37,485 nucleotides of DNA, from contig CAMCJI010000009.1 in the NCBI GenBank assembly GCA_945874805.1, forward strand, positions 1 to 37,485. Reading direction: 5' to 3'. Position numbers and translations under genes: made by a program. This stretch comes from Asaia bogorensis (GTDB lineage Bacteria; Pseudomonadota; Alphaproteobacteria; Acetobacterales; Acetobacteraceae). This document shows, in pieces, positions 7,496 through 16,732 of this stretch (position 1 is its first letter; each line of letters starts with the position of its first letter). The notes beneath the pieces were generated by a model. The model did no database searches. It had not been told where the DNA came from and saw only the letters and a program-made list of their open reading frames with translations.

Positions 7496-8610
7496 ACGCC
7501 AAAATCCGCGAGAATGGTGCGATAGATGCCGGCAAGCGCCCGCAACTCATCGACGGGCACCCGCTCATCCACCTGATGCATCGTGCTGCCGACGAGGCCG
7601 AACTCGGCGACGGGGCAAAGATTGGTGATGAACCGCGCGTCCGACGTGCCGCCGCCGGTGTCCAGTTTCGGGGTGATGCCGGTGGATCGCGCGATGGCGG
7701 CGGACAGCGTTGCCACATGCCCGCCGGCGGGGGTGAGGAAGCTCTCGCCGGAGATCGACACTTCCAGTTCGAACCGCTCGGCATAACGCGCAACGGTGGC
7801 GCGCACCCAGGCGGCGAGGGATGCGCCGGTGTGCCGCTCGTTGAAGCGGATGTTCAGCATGGCGCGCGCGCTGGCGGGCACCACGTTGGTGGCCGGATTG
7901 CCGACATCGATGCTGGTGACCTGGATCGAGGTCGGCTCGAAGAAGTCGCTGCCGGCATCGATCGGGGCGGCGGTCAGCGCGTCGAGCGCGCGGACGAGGC
8001 GGTGCACGGGGTTGTCCACCCGGTGCGGATAGGCGACGTGGCCCTGGATGCCGTGGACGGTCAGCGCGAGGTTGATGCTGCCGCGCCGCCCGACCTTGAT
8101 CACCTCGCCCAGCTTCGCCGGATTGGTCGGCTCGCCGACGAGGCAGAAATCTGGGATTTCTCCGTGCTCGCGCATCCAGTCGAGCACGCGCACGGTGCCG
8201 TCGGTGGCGGGGCCTTCCTCGTCGCCGGTGATCAGCAGGCTGATCGACCCCTTCGGCGCGCCGCCGGCCAGATGGGCCTCCACCCCGGCGACGAAGGCGG
8301 CGATCGCCCCCTTCATGTCGCAGGCGCCACGGCCGTACAGCACGCCGTCGCGCAGCTCACCGGAGAACGCGCCGACCGACCAGTTGGCGTCCCCCGCCGG
8401 CACCACGTCGGTATGCCCGGCGAAGCAGATATGCGGCCCCCCGGTGCCGATGCGGGCATAGAGGTTCTCGATCACGCCGAAGCGCAGCCGATGCACGGTG
8501 AAGCCCAGCCGCTCCAGTGCTGCGGCCAGCACGCCCTGCGCGCCGGCATCCTCAGGCGTCACCGAGGCGCAGCGCAGCAACTCCTGCGCCAAAGGCAGCG
8601 GATCGGCCAT
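7492..8610 (-). CDS. dapE: Succinyl-diaminopimelate desuccinylase
   Basis: This 372-residue M20-family dizinc hydrolase releases succinate from N-succinyl-LL-2,6-diaminopimelate, giving the precursor of lysine and peptidoglycan. Metal and catalytic motifs visible are [13 protein letters not shown] (His66, Asp68), GACDMKG (Asp98) and GDEEGPA (acidic pair near 131-132). GRRGSINL and the later [11 protein letters not shown] are also typical. The ATG at 8610 is preferred over an in-frame TTG one codon earlier, because it overlaps the dapD TGA by one base (TGATG). The 3' end overlaps the next membrane-protein gene by 4 nt. Confidence 0.96.
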   Translation of the reverse strand: MADPLPLAQELLRCASVTPEDAGAQGVLAAALERLGFTVHRLRFGVIENLYARIGTGGPHICFAGHTDVVPAGDANWSVGAFSGELRDGVLYGRGACDMKGAIAAFVAGVEAHLAGGAPKGSISLLITGDEEGPATDGTVRVLDWMREHGEIPDFCLVGEPTNPAKLGEVIKVGRRGSINLALTVHGIQGHVAYPHRVDNPVHRLVRALDALTAAPIDAGSDFFEPTSIQVTSIDVGNPATNVVPASARAMLNIRFNERHTGASLAAWVRATVARYAERFELEVSISGESFLTPAGGHVATLSAAIARSTGITPKLDTGGGTSDARFITNLCPVAEFGLVGSTMHQVDERVPVDELRALAGIYRTILADFGV

Positions 8611-9434
8611 CAATCGCGCAGCAGTTCGTTGATCGCCGTCTTTGCCCGGGTGCGGGCATCCACCGTCTTGACGATCACGGCGCAGGAGAGGCCGGGCTGG
8701 CCGGCCGGCCCCGGCATCATGCCCGGCACCACCACCGAATAGGCCGGCACGCGGCCGTAATGGATCTCGCCGGTCGCGCGGTTGACGATCTTCGAGGTGC
8801 CGGAGATGAACACGCCCATCGACAGCACACAGCCCTGCTCGACGATCACGCCCTCCACCACTTCGGAGCGCGCGCCGATGAAGCAGTCGTCCTCAATGAT
8901 CACCGGGGCGGCCTGCAACGGCTCCAGCACGCCGCCGATGCCCACGCCGCCCGAGAGGTGGCAGTTCTTGCCGATCTGCGCGCAGGAGCCGACGGTCGCC
9001 CAGGTATCCACCATCGTGCCGCTGCCGACATAGGCGCCGACATTGACGAAGCTGGGCATCAGCACCACGCCGGGCGCGATGAAGGCGGAGCGGCGCACCA
9101 CTGCGCCCGGCACCGCGCGGAAGCCGGCGGCCTGGAAGCGCGCGGCGTCCCAGCCTTCGAACTTCATCGGCACCTTGTCGAACACCGGCGCGCCGCCGGC
9201 GCCGGGCATCGGCACCGAGTCGTTCAGCCGGAAGGAGAGCAGCACCGCCTTCTTCAGCCATTCCCGCACAATCCATTCGCCGCCCAGCTTCTCGGCCACC
9301 CGGAACGTACCGGCTTCCAGCCCCGTCAGCGCCGCATCCACGGCATCGCGGTCTGCGCCGGAGGTCGCTGAATTGAGGGTGTCGCGACGGTCCCAGAGGG
9401 CGTCGATGGCCTGTTGCAATGCGATATCGGTCAT
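8610..9434 (-). CDS. dapD: 2,3,4,5-tetrahydropyridine-2,6-dicarboxylate N-succinyltransferase
   Basis: This 274-residue enzyme adds succinyl from succinyl-CoA to tetrahydrodipicolinate, two steps before DapE. The N-terminal helical part contains [21 protein letters not shown] and [16 protein letters not shown]. The middle is a left-handed beta-helix of hexapeptide repeats, with [25 protein letters not shown]-type turns followed by [15 protein letters not shown], the signature of the DapD family. Length is standard. It is first in a four-gene overlapping unit (dapD, dapE and two membrane proteins) and divergent from the diguanylate cyclase gene across 152 nt. Confidence 0.96.
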   Translation of the reverse strand: MTDIALQQAIDALWDRRDTLNSATSGADRDAVDAALTGLEAGTFRVAEKLGGEWIVREWLKKAVLLSFRLNDSVPMPGAGGAPVFDKVPMKFEGWDAARFQAAGFRAVPGAVVRRSAFIAPGVVLMPSFVNVGAYVGSGTMVDTWATVGSCAQIGKNCHLSGGVGIGGVLEPLQAAPVIIEDDCFIGARSEVVEGVIVEQGCVLSMGVFISGTSKIVNRATGEIHYGRVPAYSVVVPGMMPGPAGQPGLSCAVIVKTVDARTRAKTAINELLRD

Positions 9435-9586
9435 GGTCCTGCGTGCCTCCTTGCGTCGGCCGGACCATGCGCAAGCGCACGCGCGGCTGTCAATTCAAGA
9501 CGGGGCAATGTGCGCGCCGCGGGCGGTTAACCTTGCCTTCATGGCGCCATGCTGAAATGCCGGCAAGCAAGGGAATCTGCCGGTCC

Positions 9587-10984
9587 ATGAGCATCACCAC
9601 CACGCCTGCCCCGCCTGTCCAGGACCCTCCCGCTTTGTCCGCCGGCCCGCTCGGCGGGGCGTTGCTGGAAAGCCGCCAGCGGTGGCGCGACCTTGTCGCC
9701 CTCAGCGCGGACCTCGCCTTCGAGACGGATAGTTGGGGCCGCTTCACCTTCATCACGCCGGACCCCGCCCTCGGCTGGGGCGCTGCCACCCTGATCGGCC
9801 AGCCTGCCCGCCTACTGCTGGCCGAAGCGGCGGGGGAGGGCGGGTTCGACCCGTTCCGCCCGCTCGCCCCCGTGCGCCGCCGCCGTGCCTGGCTGCGCCG
9901 GCCGGACGGCACGGCGATCTGCCTCGCCTTCGCCGCCGCCCCTCTGCTCGACGCTGCGGGCCGCATTGTCGGCGCGCGCGGTGTCGGCCAGGACGTGACG
10001 GAGCAGGACGGCTACGACGCCGCCGTCGCTGGCGCCCTGCGCCGCGGCGAGGTGGTGGACCATATCCTGTGGCGCATGCGCGACGAGGTAGTGGCCCAGC
10101 GCATGATGCACGCCGCCCTCGCCGCCATGGCCACCGCCATGGGCGCGGAGGGTGCGGCCGTCATCGACGCTGCCGCCGAGGCCGTGGTGCTGCACCAGAC
10201 CTGCCCGCCCACCCCCGCCGTGCTGCGCACCGCCCAGGGCCTGCTGGAGGCCTCTGGCAGCGGGCCGGCCGAAGGTGTTGCGCCCGATGGCCGTGGCGTG
10301 CTCGCCTGCCCCAGCCAGCGCGACGGCCGTCACCCCGTGGCGCTCCTGCTCTGGCGCACGCCCGAAAGCCGGGGCTGGGACGCCGACGACCTCGTGCTCG
10401 CCACCTCGGCCAGCGGTATCATCCGCGTTGTTCTCGCACATGAGGAGATGCAGCGCGAAATGCTGCGCCAGGCCCGGACCGACCCGCTGACCGGCCTGCT
10501 CAACCGCCGCGCCTTCATGGACGAGCTCGACCGCCGCATCGAACGGCTCGACCGCGAAGGCCTGCCGGGCACTCTCGTGTTCGTCGATATCGACAATTTC
10601 AAGCACCTGAACGACGCGCGTGGCCATGACGCCGGCGACGAGGCGCTGATGCTCACCGCCGAACTGCTGCGCGCCACGGTCCGCCCGTCCGACCTGGTCG
10701 CCCGCCTCGGTGGCGACGAATTCGTGCTCTGGCTCGACGGTGCGGACGACCTGACCGCGGCTGAACGCGCCGAGAGCCTGCGCCTCAACGCCCCGCGCGC
10801 GCTGGCCGACATCACTGAAGGCTACTGCCCCCGCCTGACCCTCTCCATCGGCATCGCCACCCGCCGGCCTGGCGACCAGGAGGAACTGGAATCCCTCCTC
10901 AACCGTGCCGATCAGGCGATGTACGAGGTGAAGCGCAACGGCCGCGCCCACTGGCGCGTCTCTCACCCCAAGGCGCCGGCATGA
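9587..10984 (+). CDS. PAS-GGDEF diguanylate cyclase
   Basis: The protein has about 465 residues. A PAS-like sensor covers roughly 32-140 (RQRWRDLVALSADLAFETD, later GARGVGQDVTEQD). A GAF-like region follows (about 170-285), then a C-terminal GGDEF domain starting at TDPLTGLLNRRAF. The catalytic signature RLGGDEFVLW is intact at about 375-379. The inhibitory I-site RPSD lies five residues before it, so an active cyclase with c-di-GMP product inhibition is expected. No membrane segment is seen. The start is uncertain: ATG 9587 begins MSITTTPAPP, with an in-frame ATG at 9557 as the alternative. The stop overlaps the next gene by 4 nt (ATGA). Confidence 0.9.
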   Translation: MSITTTPAPPVQDPPALSAGPLGGALLESRQRWRDLVALSADLAFETDSWGRFTFITPDPALGWGAATLIGQPARLLLAEAAGEGGFDPFRPLAPVRRRRAWLRRPDGTAICLAFAAAPLLDAAGRIVGARGVGQDVTEQDGYDAAVAGALRRGEVVDHILWRMRDEVVAQRMMHAALAAMATAMGAEGAAVIDAAAEAVVLHQTCPPTPAVLRTAQGLLEASGSGPAEGVAPDGRGVLACPSQRDGRHPVALLLWRTPESRGWDADDLVLATSASGIIRVVLAHEEMQREMLRQARTDPLTGLLNRRAFMDELDRRIERLDREGLPGTLVFVDIDNFKHLNDARGHDAGDEALMLTAELLRATVRPSDLVARLGGDEFVLWLDGADDLTAAERAESLRLNAPRALADITEGYCPRLTLSIGIATRRPGDQEELESLLNRADQAMYEVKRNGRAHWRVSHPKAPA

Positions 10985-12204
10985 CGGACACCCTCCTCAA
11001 CCCCAGCGACGAACGCACCCGCGTCCGGCTTGGCGCGGCCGCGGATACCGCACCCGACCTGCTGCTCGCTCTCGCCGCCGACCCGCAGGTGACGGTGCGC
11101 GCCGCCGTAGCGATGAACGCTGCCGCCCCCTCCCAGGTGGACAGTCTGCTGGCCGGGGACGCGGACGAACGCGTGCGCACCCTGCTCGCCCGTAAGCTCG
11201 CCGGGATGCTCCCCGACCTGCCCCTCAGTCAGCGCAGCCGCCTGGAGGAGACCGCACTTGCCACTCTCGCCCAACTCGTCGAAGACACGGCCAGCCGCGT
11301 TCGCGAAGCCATTGCCGATGTGCTGAAGGACATGCCGCACGCGCCCCGCGCGCTCATCCTGCGCCTTGCGCAGGACAGCGAGATGGCGGTGTTCGACCCG
11401 GTCATCCGCCTCTCACCCCTGCTCTCGGAAGCCGATCTGCTCGGCCTGATGGCCCGCCCCGGCTCGGCCGCCACTGCCACCGCCATCGCGCGCCGCGCCG
11501 GCCTGCCCGCCGCCGTGGCCGACTCCATCGCCGTCTCGGCCGATAGCGGCGCCATTGCCCGGCTGCTGGAAAATCCCTCCGCCGCCATCCGCGAAGCTAC
11601 GCTGGACGGCCTGATCGCCCGCGCAACCGTCCACGAATCCTGGCATCAGCCCCTCGTCCGCCGCCCCGCTTTGTCGCCTCAGGCAGCCCGCGCCCTCTCG
11701 GACATTGTCGCCACCCAGCTGCTCGCCGAACTCGCCAGCCGCGCCGACCTACCGGCCGACCTTGCGACTGAGCTGCACAGCCGCCTCGCCAGCTGCCTCA
11801 CCCCCGAAAACGCATCCCCAGCCACGCTCCCCCGCGCCGAACCCGACATCGCGGACGCCATGGCCGTGGCCCACGCCCTCTACGCCGACGGCAACCTCGA
11901 CGAAGATGCCATGCTCGGCGCCGTCGAACGTGGCGAGGTACGCACGGCCACCGCCCTGCTCGCGGTTGCCGCCGGTGTGCCGGCCAGCGTCGTGGACCGC
12001 GCGGCTACCCTGCGCAGCACCAAGGGGCTCGTCGCTTTGGTCTGGACTGCCGGGTTCACCATGCGCGCCGGCACCCCCCTGCAATCCCTCCTCGCCCGCA
12101 TCGCTCCCTCCGCCACCCTTAAGGCCTCAGCCAAAGGGGGCTTCCCTCTGTCAGTGGAGGAGATGCGCTGGCAGATCGAATTCCTGGGCCGGATGGGGCG
12201 GTAG
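10981..12204 (+). CDS. DUF2336 (HEAT-like repeat) protein
   Basis: This 407-residue, all-helical, alanine-rich protein shows repeated degenerate HEAT-like units. Examples are ALAADPQVTVRAAVAMNAAAP, LLAGDADERVRTLLARKLA and TASRVREAIADVLKDMP, and the unit recurs with ENPSAAIREATLDGLIA. This is the pattern of the DUF2336 family, which is common in alphaproteobacteria and of unknown function. It overlaps the diguanylate cyclase stop by 4 nt, so the two are translated together. A scaffold or output role in c-di-GMP signalling is a context inference. It ends 21 nt from convergent argB. Confidence 0.78.
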   Translation: MTDTLLNPSDERTRVRLGAAADTAPDLLLALAADPQVTVRAAVAMNAAAPSQVDSLLAGDADERVRTLLARKLAGMLPDLPLSQRSRLEETALATLAQLVEDTASRVREAIADVLKDMPHAPRALILRLAQDSEMAVFDPVIRLSPLLSEADLLGLMARPGSAATATAIARRAGLPAAVADSIAVSADSGAIARLLENPSAAIREATLDGLIARATVHESWHQPLVRRPALSPQAARALSDIVATQLLAELASRADLPADLATELHSRLASCLTPENASPATLPRAEPDIADAMAVAHALYADGNLDEDAMLGAVERGEVRTATALLAVAAGVPASVVDRAATLRSTKGLVALVWTAGFTMRAGTPLQSLLARIAPSATLKASAKGGFPLSVEEMRWQIEFLGRMGR

Positions 12205-12225
12205 GCGGGCGAGACGGAGGGCCTG

Positions 12226-13122
12226 TTACCCCCGGATGATCGTGCCGTGGCCGCCCTCGGTGAAGAGTTCCAGCAGGCAGGCGTGGGGTTGGCGACCGTC
12301 GAGGATGACGGCGCCTTTGGCTCCGGCCTGCACGGCTTGGACGCAGGTTTCCACTTTCGGGATCATGCCGCCGGAGATCATCCCGCTGGCGATGCCGGCG
12401 TGGACGGTGTCCACGGTCATCTCCGGGATGAGTTTCTTGTTGTTGTCGAGCACGCCTGGCACGTCGGTCAGCATCAGCAGGCGCATCGCGCCCAGTGCGC
12501 CGGCGATGGCGCCGGCTACGGTATCGGCGTTGATATTGTAGGTCTGGCCATTTCCGTCGGCCGCGACGGGGGCGATGACCGGGATCAGCCCGGCGCCGGT
12601 CAGCGCGTGGATCACCCGCACATCCACGGATTCGGGCTCGCCCACCAAGCCGAGGTCGAGGACCCGTTCGATATGGCTTTCCGGGTCGATCATGGTCTTG
12701 GTTACTTTGCGGGCGCGGATCAGCCCGCCATCCTTGCCGCAGATGCCCACGGCCAGCGCGCCGGCGCGATTGATCAGCCCGGCCACATGCTTGTTGACGG
12801 TGCCGGCGAGGACCATTTCGACGACTTCGACCATGCGTTCGTCGGTGACGCGCAGGCCGTTGATGAAGGTGGACTGGATGTCCAGACGTTTCAACATTGC
12901 GTTGATCTGCGGCCCGCCGCCGTGCACGACGACGGGGTTCACGCCAACCTGCTTCAGCAGTGCGATATCCCGGCCGAAGGTCTCGGCGAGCGATTCTTCG
13001 CCCATGGCGTGCCCGCCATACTTCACCACGATGGTGGCGCCAGCGTAGCGTCGCAGGAAGGGCAGGGCGTGGGTCAGCAGGCGGGCTTGGGCCTCGGCCG
13101 TCTCGGTCGGTGATGCGGTCAT
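12226..13122 (-). CDS. argB: Acetylglutamate kinase
   Basis: This 298-residue amino-acid-kinase-fold enzyme phosphorylates N-acetyl-L-glutamate, the second step of arginine synthesis. Key segments are VVKYGGHAM (nucleotide phosphate-binding Lys and glycines), VVHGGGPQI (substrate loop), [22 protein letters not shown] and the late [10 protein letters not shown]. An N-terminal helix ahead of the kinase core suggests the hexameric, arginine-inhibited type, though this cannot be confirmed by eye. It lies 126 nt downstream of the RNase D-like gene in the same direction. Confidence 0.96.
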   Translation of the reverse strand: MTASPTETAEAQARLLTHALPFLRRYAGATIVVKYGGHAMGEESLAETFGRDIALLKQVGVNPVVVHGGGPQINAMLKRLDIQSTFINGLRVTDERMVEVVEMVLAGTVNKHVAGLINRAGALAVGICGKDGGLIRARKVTKTMIDPESHIERVLDLGLVGEPESVDVRVIHALTGAGLIPVIAPVAADGNGQTYNINADTVAGAIAGALGAMRLLMLTDVPGVLDNNKKLIPEMTVDTVHAGIASGMISGGMIPKVETCVQAVQAGAKGAVILDGRQPHACLLELFTEGGHGTIIRG

Positions 13123-13248
13123 GCTGATTTCCTCCGTCCCGCCTTGTGCGGTGCCACGCCCGGTGGGTCAAGCCGCTGGCCGCCCTGGATCGGGGGGAGC
13201 CGGGGCCGCATCGGCGCTGCCCTCTCCGCCCGCTGGCGAGATCGTAAA

Positions 13249-13905
13249 CTAGTGCGAGAAGATGTCCGGATCGTCCCAGCCGAGCACGTCCAGGCGCCCG
13301 CGGGCCGGCAGGAAGGCAAAACACGCCTCGGCCAGTTCCAGCCGCCCCTCACGGCGCAAGGTCGCCTCCAGCTTTGCCCATAGCGCATGCAGATGCAGCA
13401 CGTCGGAGGCCGCATAGGCCATCTGCTCCGGTGTCAGGTTCACCGCACCCCAATCCGAGGTCTGCTGCTGCTTGGAAAGATCGACGCCCAGAAGCTCCCG
13501 GCAGAGATCCTTCAAACCATGCCGATCGGTAAAGGTCCGCACCAGCTTGGCCGCGATTTTCGTGCATTTTACCGGGGCCACCGTGATGCCGAGCCGATGC
13601 TGCAACATGCCCACATCGAAGCGGGCGAAATGCATCAGCTTCATCACGTTGGGATCGGCCATCAACCGCTTGAGATTGGGGCAATCATAGCCTCGTCCAC
13701 CGAGTTCGACGGGGATGAGTTGCACCAGATGCACCTGCCCATCGCCGGCCGACATCTGCACGAGGCAGAGCCGGTCCCGGCGGGGATCGAGACCCATGGT
13801 CTCGGTATCGACAGCCACGACCTGCCCGAGTTCCAGCCCATCCGGCAGGTCGTGCCGGTGCAGGTGGATGGTCGCGCCAGGCGCGAATTGCGTAATGTCT
13901 GCCAT
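13249..13905 (-). CDS. Short RNase D-like 3'-5' exonuclease
   Basis: This 218-residue protein consists only of the DEDDy exonuclease domain: Asp33/Glu35 in VAVDTETMG, Asp97 in MHFARFDVGML, and Tyr164/Asp168 in QMAYAASDVLHL. Full RNase D (about 375 residues) adds HRDC domains that are absent here; the short form is usual in alphaproteobacteria. From family knowledge, RNase D trims the 3' ends of tRNA and other small RNAs. I start it at ATG 13905 (MADITQF). Frames extending further upstream run into the tRNA gene. Only 16 nt separate the mature end of tRNA-Leu from this start, so tRNA and exonuclease are very likely co-transcribed. Confidence 0.9.
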   Translation of the reverse strand: MADITQFAPGATIHLHRHDLPDGLELGQVVAVDTETMGLDPRRDRLCLVQMSAGDGQVHLVQLIPVELGGRGYDCPNLKRLMADPNVMKLMHFARFDVGMLQHRLGITVAPVKCTKIAAKLVRTFTDRHGLKDLCRELLGVDLSKQQQTSDWGAVNLTPEQMAYAASDVLHLHALWAKLEATLRREGRLELAEACFAFLPARGRLDVLGWDDPDIFSH

Positions 13906-13921
13906 GTCTTGCCGCCGTTCT

Positions 13922-14008
13922 TGGTGCCCAGGAGAAGACTCGAACTTCCACGACCTTACGGCCACAGGTACCTGAAACCTGCGCGTCTACCAATTCCGCC
14001 ACCTGGGC
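13922..14008 (-). tRNA. tRNA-Leu (anticodon CAG)
   Basis: The 87-nt minus-strand sequence folds as a class II tRNA. The acceptor GCCCAGG pairs with CCTGGGC, with A as discriminator and an encoded CCA. The D-arm contains the leucine-type GGCGGAATTGGTAGACGC. The anticodon stem CAGGT/ACCTG encloses TTCAGGT, giving anticodon CAG, which reads CUG. A long variable arm (TGGCCGTAAGGTCG) and a T-arm with TTCGAGT follow. The CUG codon is abundant in the surrounding genes. Confidence 0.96.
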
Positions 14009-14018
14009 ATCAGGTGAA

Positions 14019-14034
14019 CCCCGGCGAACCGGGG
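14019..14034 (-). other. Hairpin in the tRNA-Leu precursor leader
   Basis: On the minus strand, CCCCGG and CCGGGG form a 6-bp stem capped by a stable TTCG tetraloop, ending 10 nt before the mature 5' end of the tRNA. It would sit in the 5' leader removed by RNase P. No further function is evident. Confidence 0.4.
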
Positions 14035-14051
14035 GTCAACGGTGGAGGCGC

Positions 14052-14080
14052 GATGTAGCCCCCGTGCGGGGGCACGTCAA
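14052..14080 (-). promoter_or_regulatory. Probable sigma-70-type promoter for tRNA-Leu and the exonuclease
   Basis: On the minus strand, TTGACG (14080-14075) and TACATC (14057-14052) lie 17 nt apart, the optimal spacing, with a strong -35 and a weak -10. Transcription would start near 14045, about 37 nt before the tRNA. The spacer itself contains CCCCCG/CGGGGG-like complementary runs. Confidence 0.45.
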
Positions 14081-14167
14081 CAGCCCCCCGCAAGATATTC
14101 ACGCCATGCCGCCTTGAGGTGGCCGAACGGCACGCATATCAAGGATGCGAGACAGGAGTGAAGTGAC

Positions 14168-15109
14168 ATGACGACACGCAGCGTGGCCACCGTGTTCGGC
14201 GGCTCGGGCTTTATCGGCCGCTATGTGGTGAAACGGCTCGCCGCGGCCGGCCATGTCGTCCGGGTGGCCGTGCGGGATACCGAGGCCGCCGGCTTCCTCA
14301 AACCGATGGGCGGGGTCGGCCAGGTCGTCCCGCTGCGTGCCAGCCTCACAGACCCGGCGGCTGTTGCCCGTGCGGTCGAGGGCGCCAGCCACGTCGTCAA
14401 CCTCGTCGGCATCCTGGCCGAGGGAAAGCCGGGCGATTTTATGCGCTTGCACGGCGAGGCGCCCGGCCTGCTCGGCCAGGCCGCCACCGCCGCCGGGGTT
14501 GCGCGGCTGGTCCATCTCTCGGCCATAGGCGCCGATCCTGCCAGCCCCAGCCTATATGCTCGCAGCAAGGCGGCGGGAGAGGTGGCACTGCTTGCTGCGT
14601 TCCCCGCCGCGACCATCCTGCGCCCCTCAGTGGTCTTCGGGGCCGAGGACGCCTTCTTCAACCGGTTTGCGGGCATGGGCGCGATGCTGCCGGTGATGCC
14701 GGTGATCGGCGGCGGCATGCGGATGCAGCCGGTCTACGTCGGCGACGTGGCAGACGCGGTGATGGCCGGCCTCATGCACGGCGACACAGCCGGCCAGACC
14801 TTTGAGCTGGGTGGCCCGCGGGTGTTCGCGCTGCGTGAGTTGCAGGCCTGGATCCTGACCGTCATCCACCGCCGCCGCCCGATGCTCGAGGTGCCGCAGT
14901 GGCTGGCGGAGTTCCAGGCCGGCGTGCTGGAGAAGCTGCCGGGCAAGCTGCTGACCCGCGATCAGCTGAAGCTGCTCGGCATCGACAACGTCGTCGCCCC
15001 TGGCGCCCGCGACCTTGCGGCCCTCGGCATTGCGGCCACGCCGGTGGAGGCGGTGGTGCCGGCCTACCTCGCGCGCTTTCGGCCGGGCGGGGCGCCGCGG
15101 AAGGGATAA
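14168..15109 (+). CDS. NDUFA9-like NAD(P)-binding atypical SDR
   Basis: This 313-residue protein has an N-terminal Rossmann nucleotide site ATVFGGSGFIGRYVVKRL (about 7-24). It also has HVVNLVGIL near residue 78, LVHLSAIGAD near 117, YARSKAAGE near 130 and TILRPSVVFG near 150. This is the atypical short-chain dehydrogenase group that includes the NDUFA9 accessory subunit of respiratory complex I. In bacteria the role is not firmly known; a quinone or complex I link is a family inference. AGGAG lies about 9 nt before the ATG. It is divergent from tRNA-Leu and upstream of gltD by 171 nt. Confidence 0.88.
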   Translation: MTTRSVATVFGGSGFIGRYVVKRLAAAGHVVRVAVRDTEAAGFLKPMGGVGQVVPLRASLTDPAAVARAVEGASHVVNLVGILAEGKPGDFMRLHGEAPGLLGQAATAAGVARLVHLSAIGADPASPSLYARSKAAGEVALLAAFPAATILRPSVVFGAEDAFFNRFAGMGAMLPVMPVIGGGMRMQPVYVGDVADAVMAGLMHGDTAGQTFELGGPRVFALRELQAWILTVIHRRRPMLEVPQWLAEFQAGVLEKLPGKLLTRDQLKLLGIDNVVAPGARDLAALGIAATPVEAVVPAYLARFRPGGAPRKG

Positions 15110-15187
15110 GCGGTCGAATGGGTCCGATTCGGTCCTTAATATCCGGGGGTGCCGAGCAGTCATTCCTCTGGTGCATGGGATAATCGA

Positions 15188-15216
15188 CATATACGGCAGT
15201 CTTACTGACGTATATG
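15188..15216. promoter_or_regulatory. 29-nt inverted repeat upstream of gltD
   Basis: CATATACG-g-CAGT (15188-15200) is mirrored by ACTG-a-CGTATATG (15204-15216) around a central CTT: 12 of 13 positions in each arm are complementary. It is AT-rich against GC-rich surroundings and lies 64 nt before the gltD start, in the only long gap ahead of the GOGAT genes. It is a good candidate operator for a dimeric regulator, or an overlapping promoter. No regulator is assigned. Confidence 0.5.
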
Positions 15217-15280
15217 CTCTTTCATTCTGGACGTGTCTGGCTTACGGTGTGATCTCGTCACGCTCGCCGGAGGCCACGCC

Positions 15281-16732
15281 ATGCCCGACCGCATGCTTCA
15301 ATTCGTCCGCATCGCCCAGCAGATGCCGGACAAGCGCGAGTCCAGGCTTCGCAGCGCCGATTTCGACGAGATTTATGGCGACTTCGACAGCGCGGGCGCG
15401 GCCACCCAGGCCAGCCGGTGCAGCCAGTGCGGTGTGCCGTTCTGTCAGGTCCACTGCCCTCTCTCCAACAATATCCCCGACTGGCTGAAGCTGACTGCCG
15501 AGGGGCGGCTGGAGGAGGCCTACGAACTCGCCTCCTCGACCAACAACTTTCCCGAAATCTGTGGCCGGATCTGCCCGCAGGACCGGCTGTGCGAGGGCAA
15601 CTGCGTCATCGAGAAGGGGTTCGAGAGCGTCACCATCGGTGCTGTAGAACGCTTCATCACCGACACCGCCTTCGAGCGTGGCTGGGTCAAGGCGGTGAAG
15701 CCGCGCCGTGAGCGGGCAGATAGCGTTGCCATCATCGGCGCCGGCCCTGGCGGGCTGGCGGCGGCGGAGGAGCTGCGGCGGCACGGCTATCAGGTGCATG
15801 TCTACGACCGCTACGACCGCGTCGGCGGGCTGATGATCTACGGGATCCCCAGCTTCAAGCTGGAGAAGGAGATCGTTCTGCGCCGCTGGAAGCTGCTGGA
15901 GGAAGGCGGCGTGCAGTTCCACCTCAACGTCGAGATCGGTCGCGACGTGACGATGGCCGGGCTGCGGGAGCGCCATGCCGCCGTGCTGATCGCCACCGGC
16001 GTCTACAAGCCGCGCGACATCGGCGGGCCGGGCTCGGGCCTCGCCGGCATCGTGCCGGCGCTGGATTTTCTCACCGCATCGAACCGCCACGGACTGGGCG
16101 ACGACGTGCCGGCCTTTAACGATGGATCGCTGAGTGCCGCAGGGCGGGATGTGGTGGTCATCGGCGGCGGCGATACAGCGATGGATTGCGTCCGCACCGC
16201 CGTTCGCCAGGGGGCGGCCAGCGTCAAGTGCCTCTACCGCCGGGATCGCGCCAACATGCCCGGCTCTCTGCGCGAGGTGGGCAACGCCGAGGAGGAGGGC
16301 GTGGAGTTCGTCTGGCTCTCCGCCCCCGAGGCCTTCCTGGACGGGCCGGGGGAGGCCGCCGGACGGGTTCGTGCCGTGCGGGCGATGCGGATGCATCTCG
16401 GCCTGCCGGACGCCTCCGGCCGCCAGTCCGTCGAGCCGATCGAGGGCAGCCATTTCACTCTGAAGGGCGATCTGGTCATCAAGGCGCTGGGCTTCGACCC
16501 CGAGGACCTGCCTGCTGCGTTTGGCGAGCCGGGACTGCGTGTGTCCCGCTGGGGGACGCTGACGGTGGATCACCGCAGCTTCATGACCAGCCTGCCCGGC
16601 GTGTTTGCCGCCGGAGATATCGTCCGGGGGGCCTCGCTCGTGGTATGGGCCATCCGCGACGGGCGCGATGCGGCCGCGCAGATCCATGCGTTCGTTCAAC
16701 AGGCCGCCGAAGTGGCGACCGCTGCGGAGTGA
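15281..16732 (+). CDS. gltD: Glutamate synthase (NADPH) small subunit
   Basis: This 483-residue flavoprotein passes electrons from NADPH through FAD and two 4Fe-4S clusters to the large subunit. The N-terminal cysteine clusters are CSQCGVPFCQVHCPL (about 46-60) and CGRICPQDRLCEGNC (about 94-108). The FAD-binding Rossmann motif is IIGAGPGGLAAAEEL and the NADPH motif is VIGGGDTAMDC. C-terminal PGVFAAGDIVRGASLVVWA closes the FAD site. I chose ATG 15281 because GGAGG lies 7 nt upstream and MPDRMLQFVR is family-like. It precedes gltB, with a DUF2059 gene between them whose start overlaps the gltD stop. Confidence 0.96.
   Translation: MPDRMLQFVRIAQQMPDKRESRLRSADFDEIYGDFDSAGAATQASRCSQCGVPFCQVHCPLSNNIPDWLKLTAEGRLEEAYELASSTNNFPEICGRICPQDRLCEGNCVIEKGFESVTIGAVERFITDTAFERGWVKAVKPRRERADSVAIIGAGPGGLAAAEELRRHGYQVHVYDRYDRVGGLMIYGIPSFKLEKEIVLRRWKLLEEGGVQFHLNVEIGRDVTMAGLRERHAAVLIATGVYKPRDIGGPGSGLAGIVPALDFLTASNRHGLGDDVPAFNDGSLSAAGRDVVVIGGGDTAMDCVRTAVRQGAASVKCLYRRDRANMPGSLREVGNAEEEGVEFVWLSAPEAFLDGPGEAAGRVRAVRAMRMHLGLPDASGRQSVEPIEGSHFTLKGDLVIKALGFDPEDLPAAFGEPGLRVSRWGTLTVDHRSFMTSLPGVFAAGDIVRGASLVVWAIRDGRDAAAQIHAFVQQAAEVATAAE

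Noticed and set aside
9435-9586. Possible riboswitch upstream of dapD or the cyclase
   Set aside because: The 152-nt divergent gap is too short for a lysine-type riboswitch plus two promoters, and no conserved riboswitch core was recognised.
13922-14008. tRNA-Leu as a possible integration site for a mobile element
   Set aside because: No integrase gene and no duplicated tRNA 3' end were seen nearby, and the flanking genes are housekeeping.
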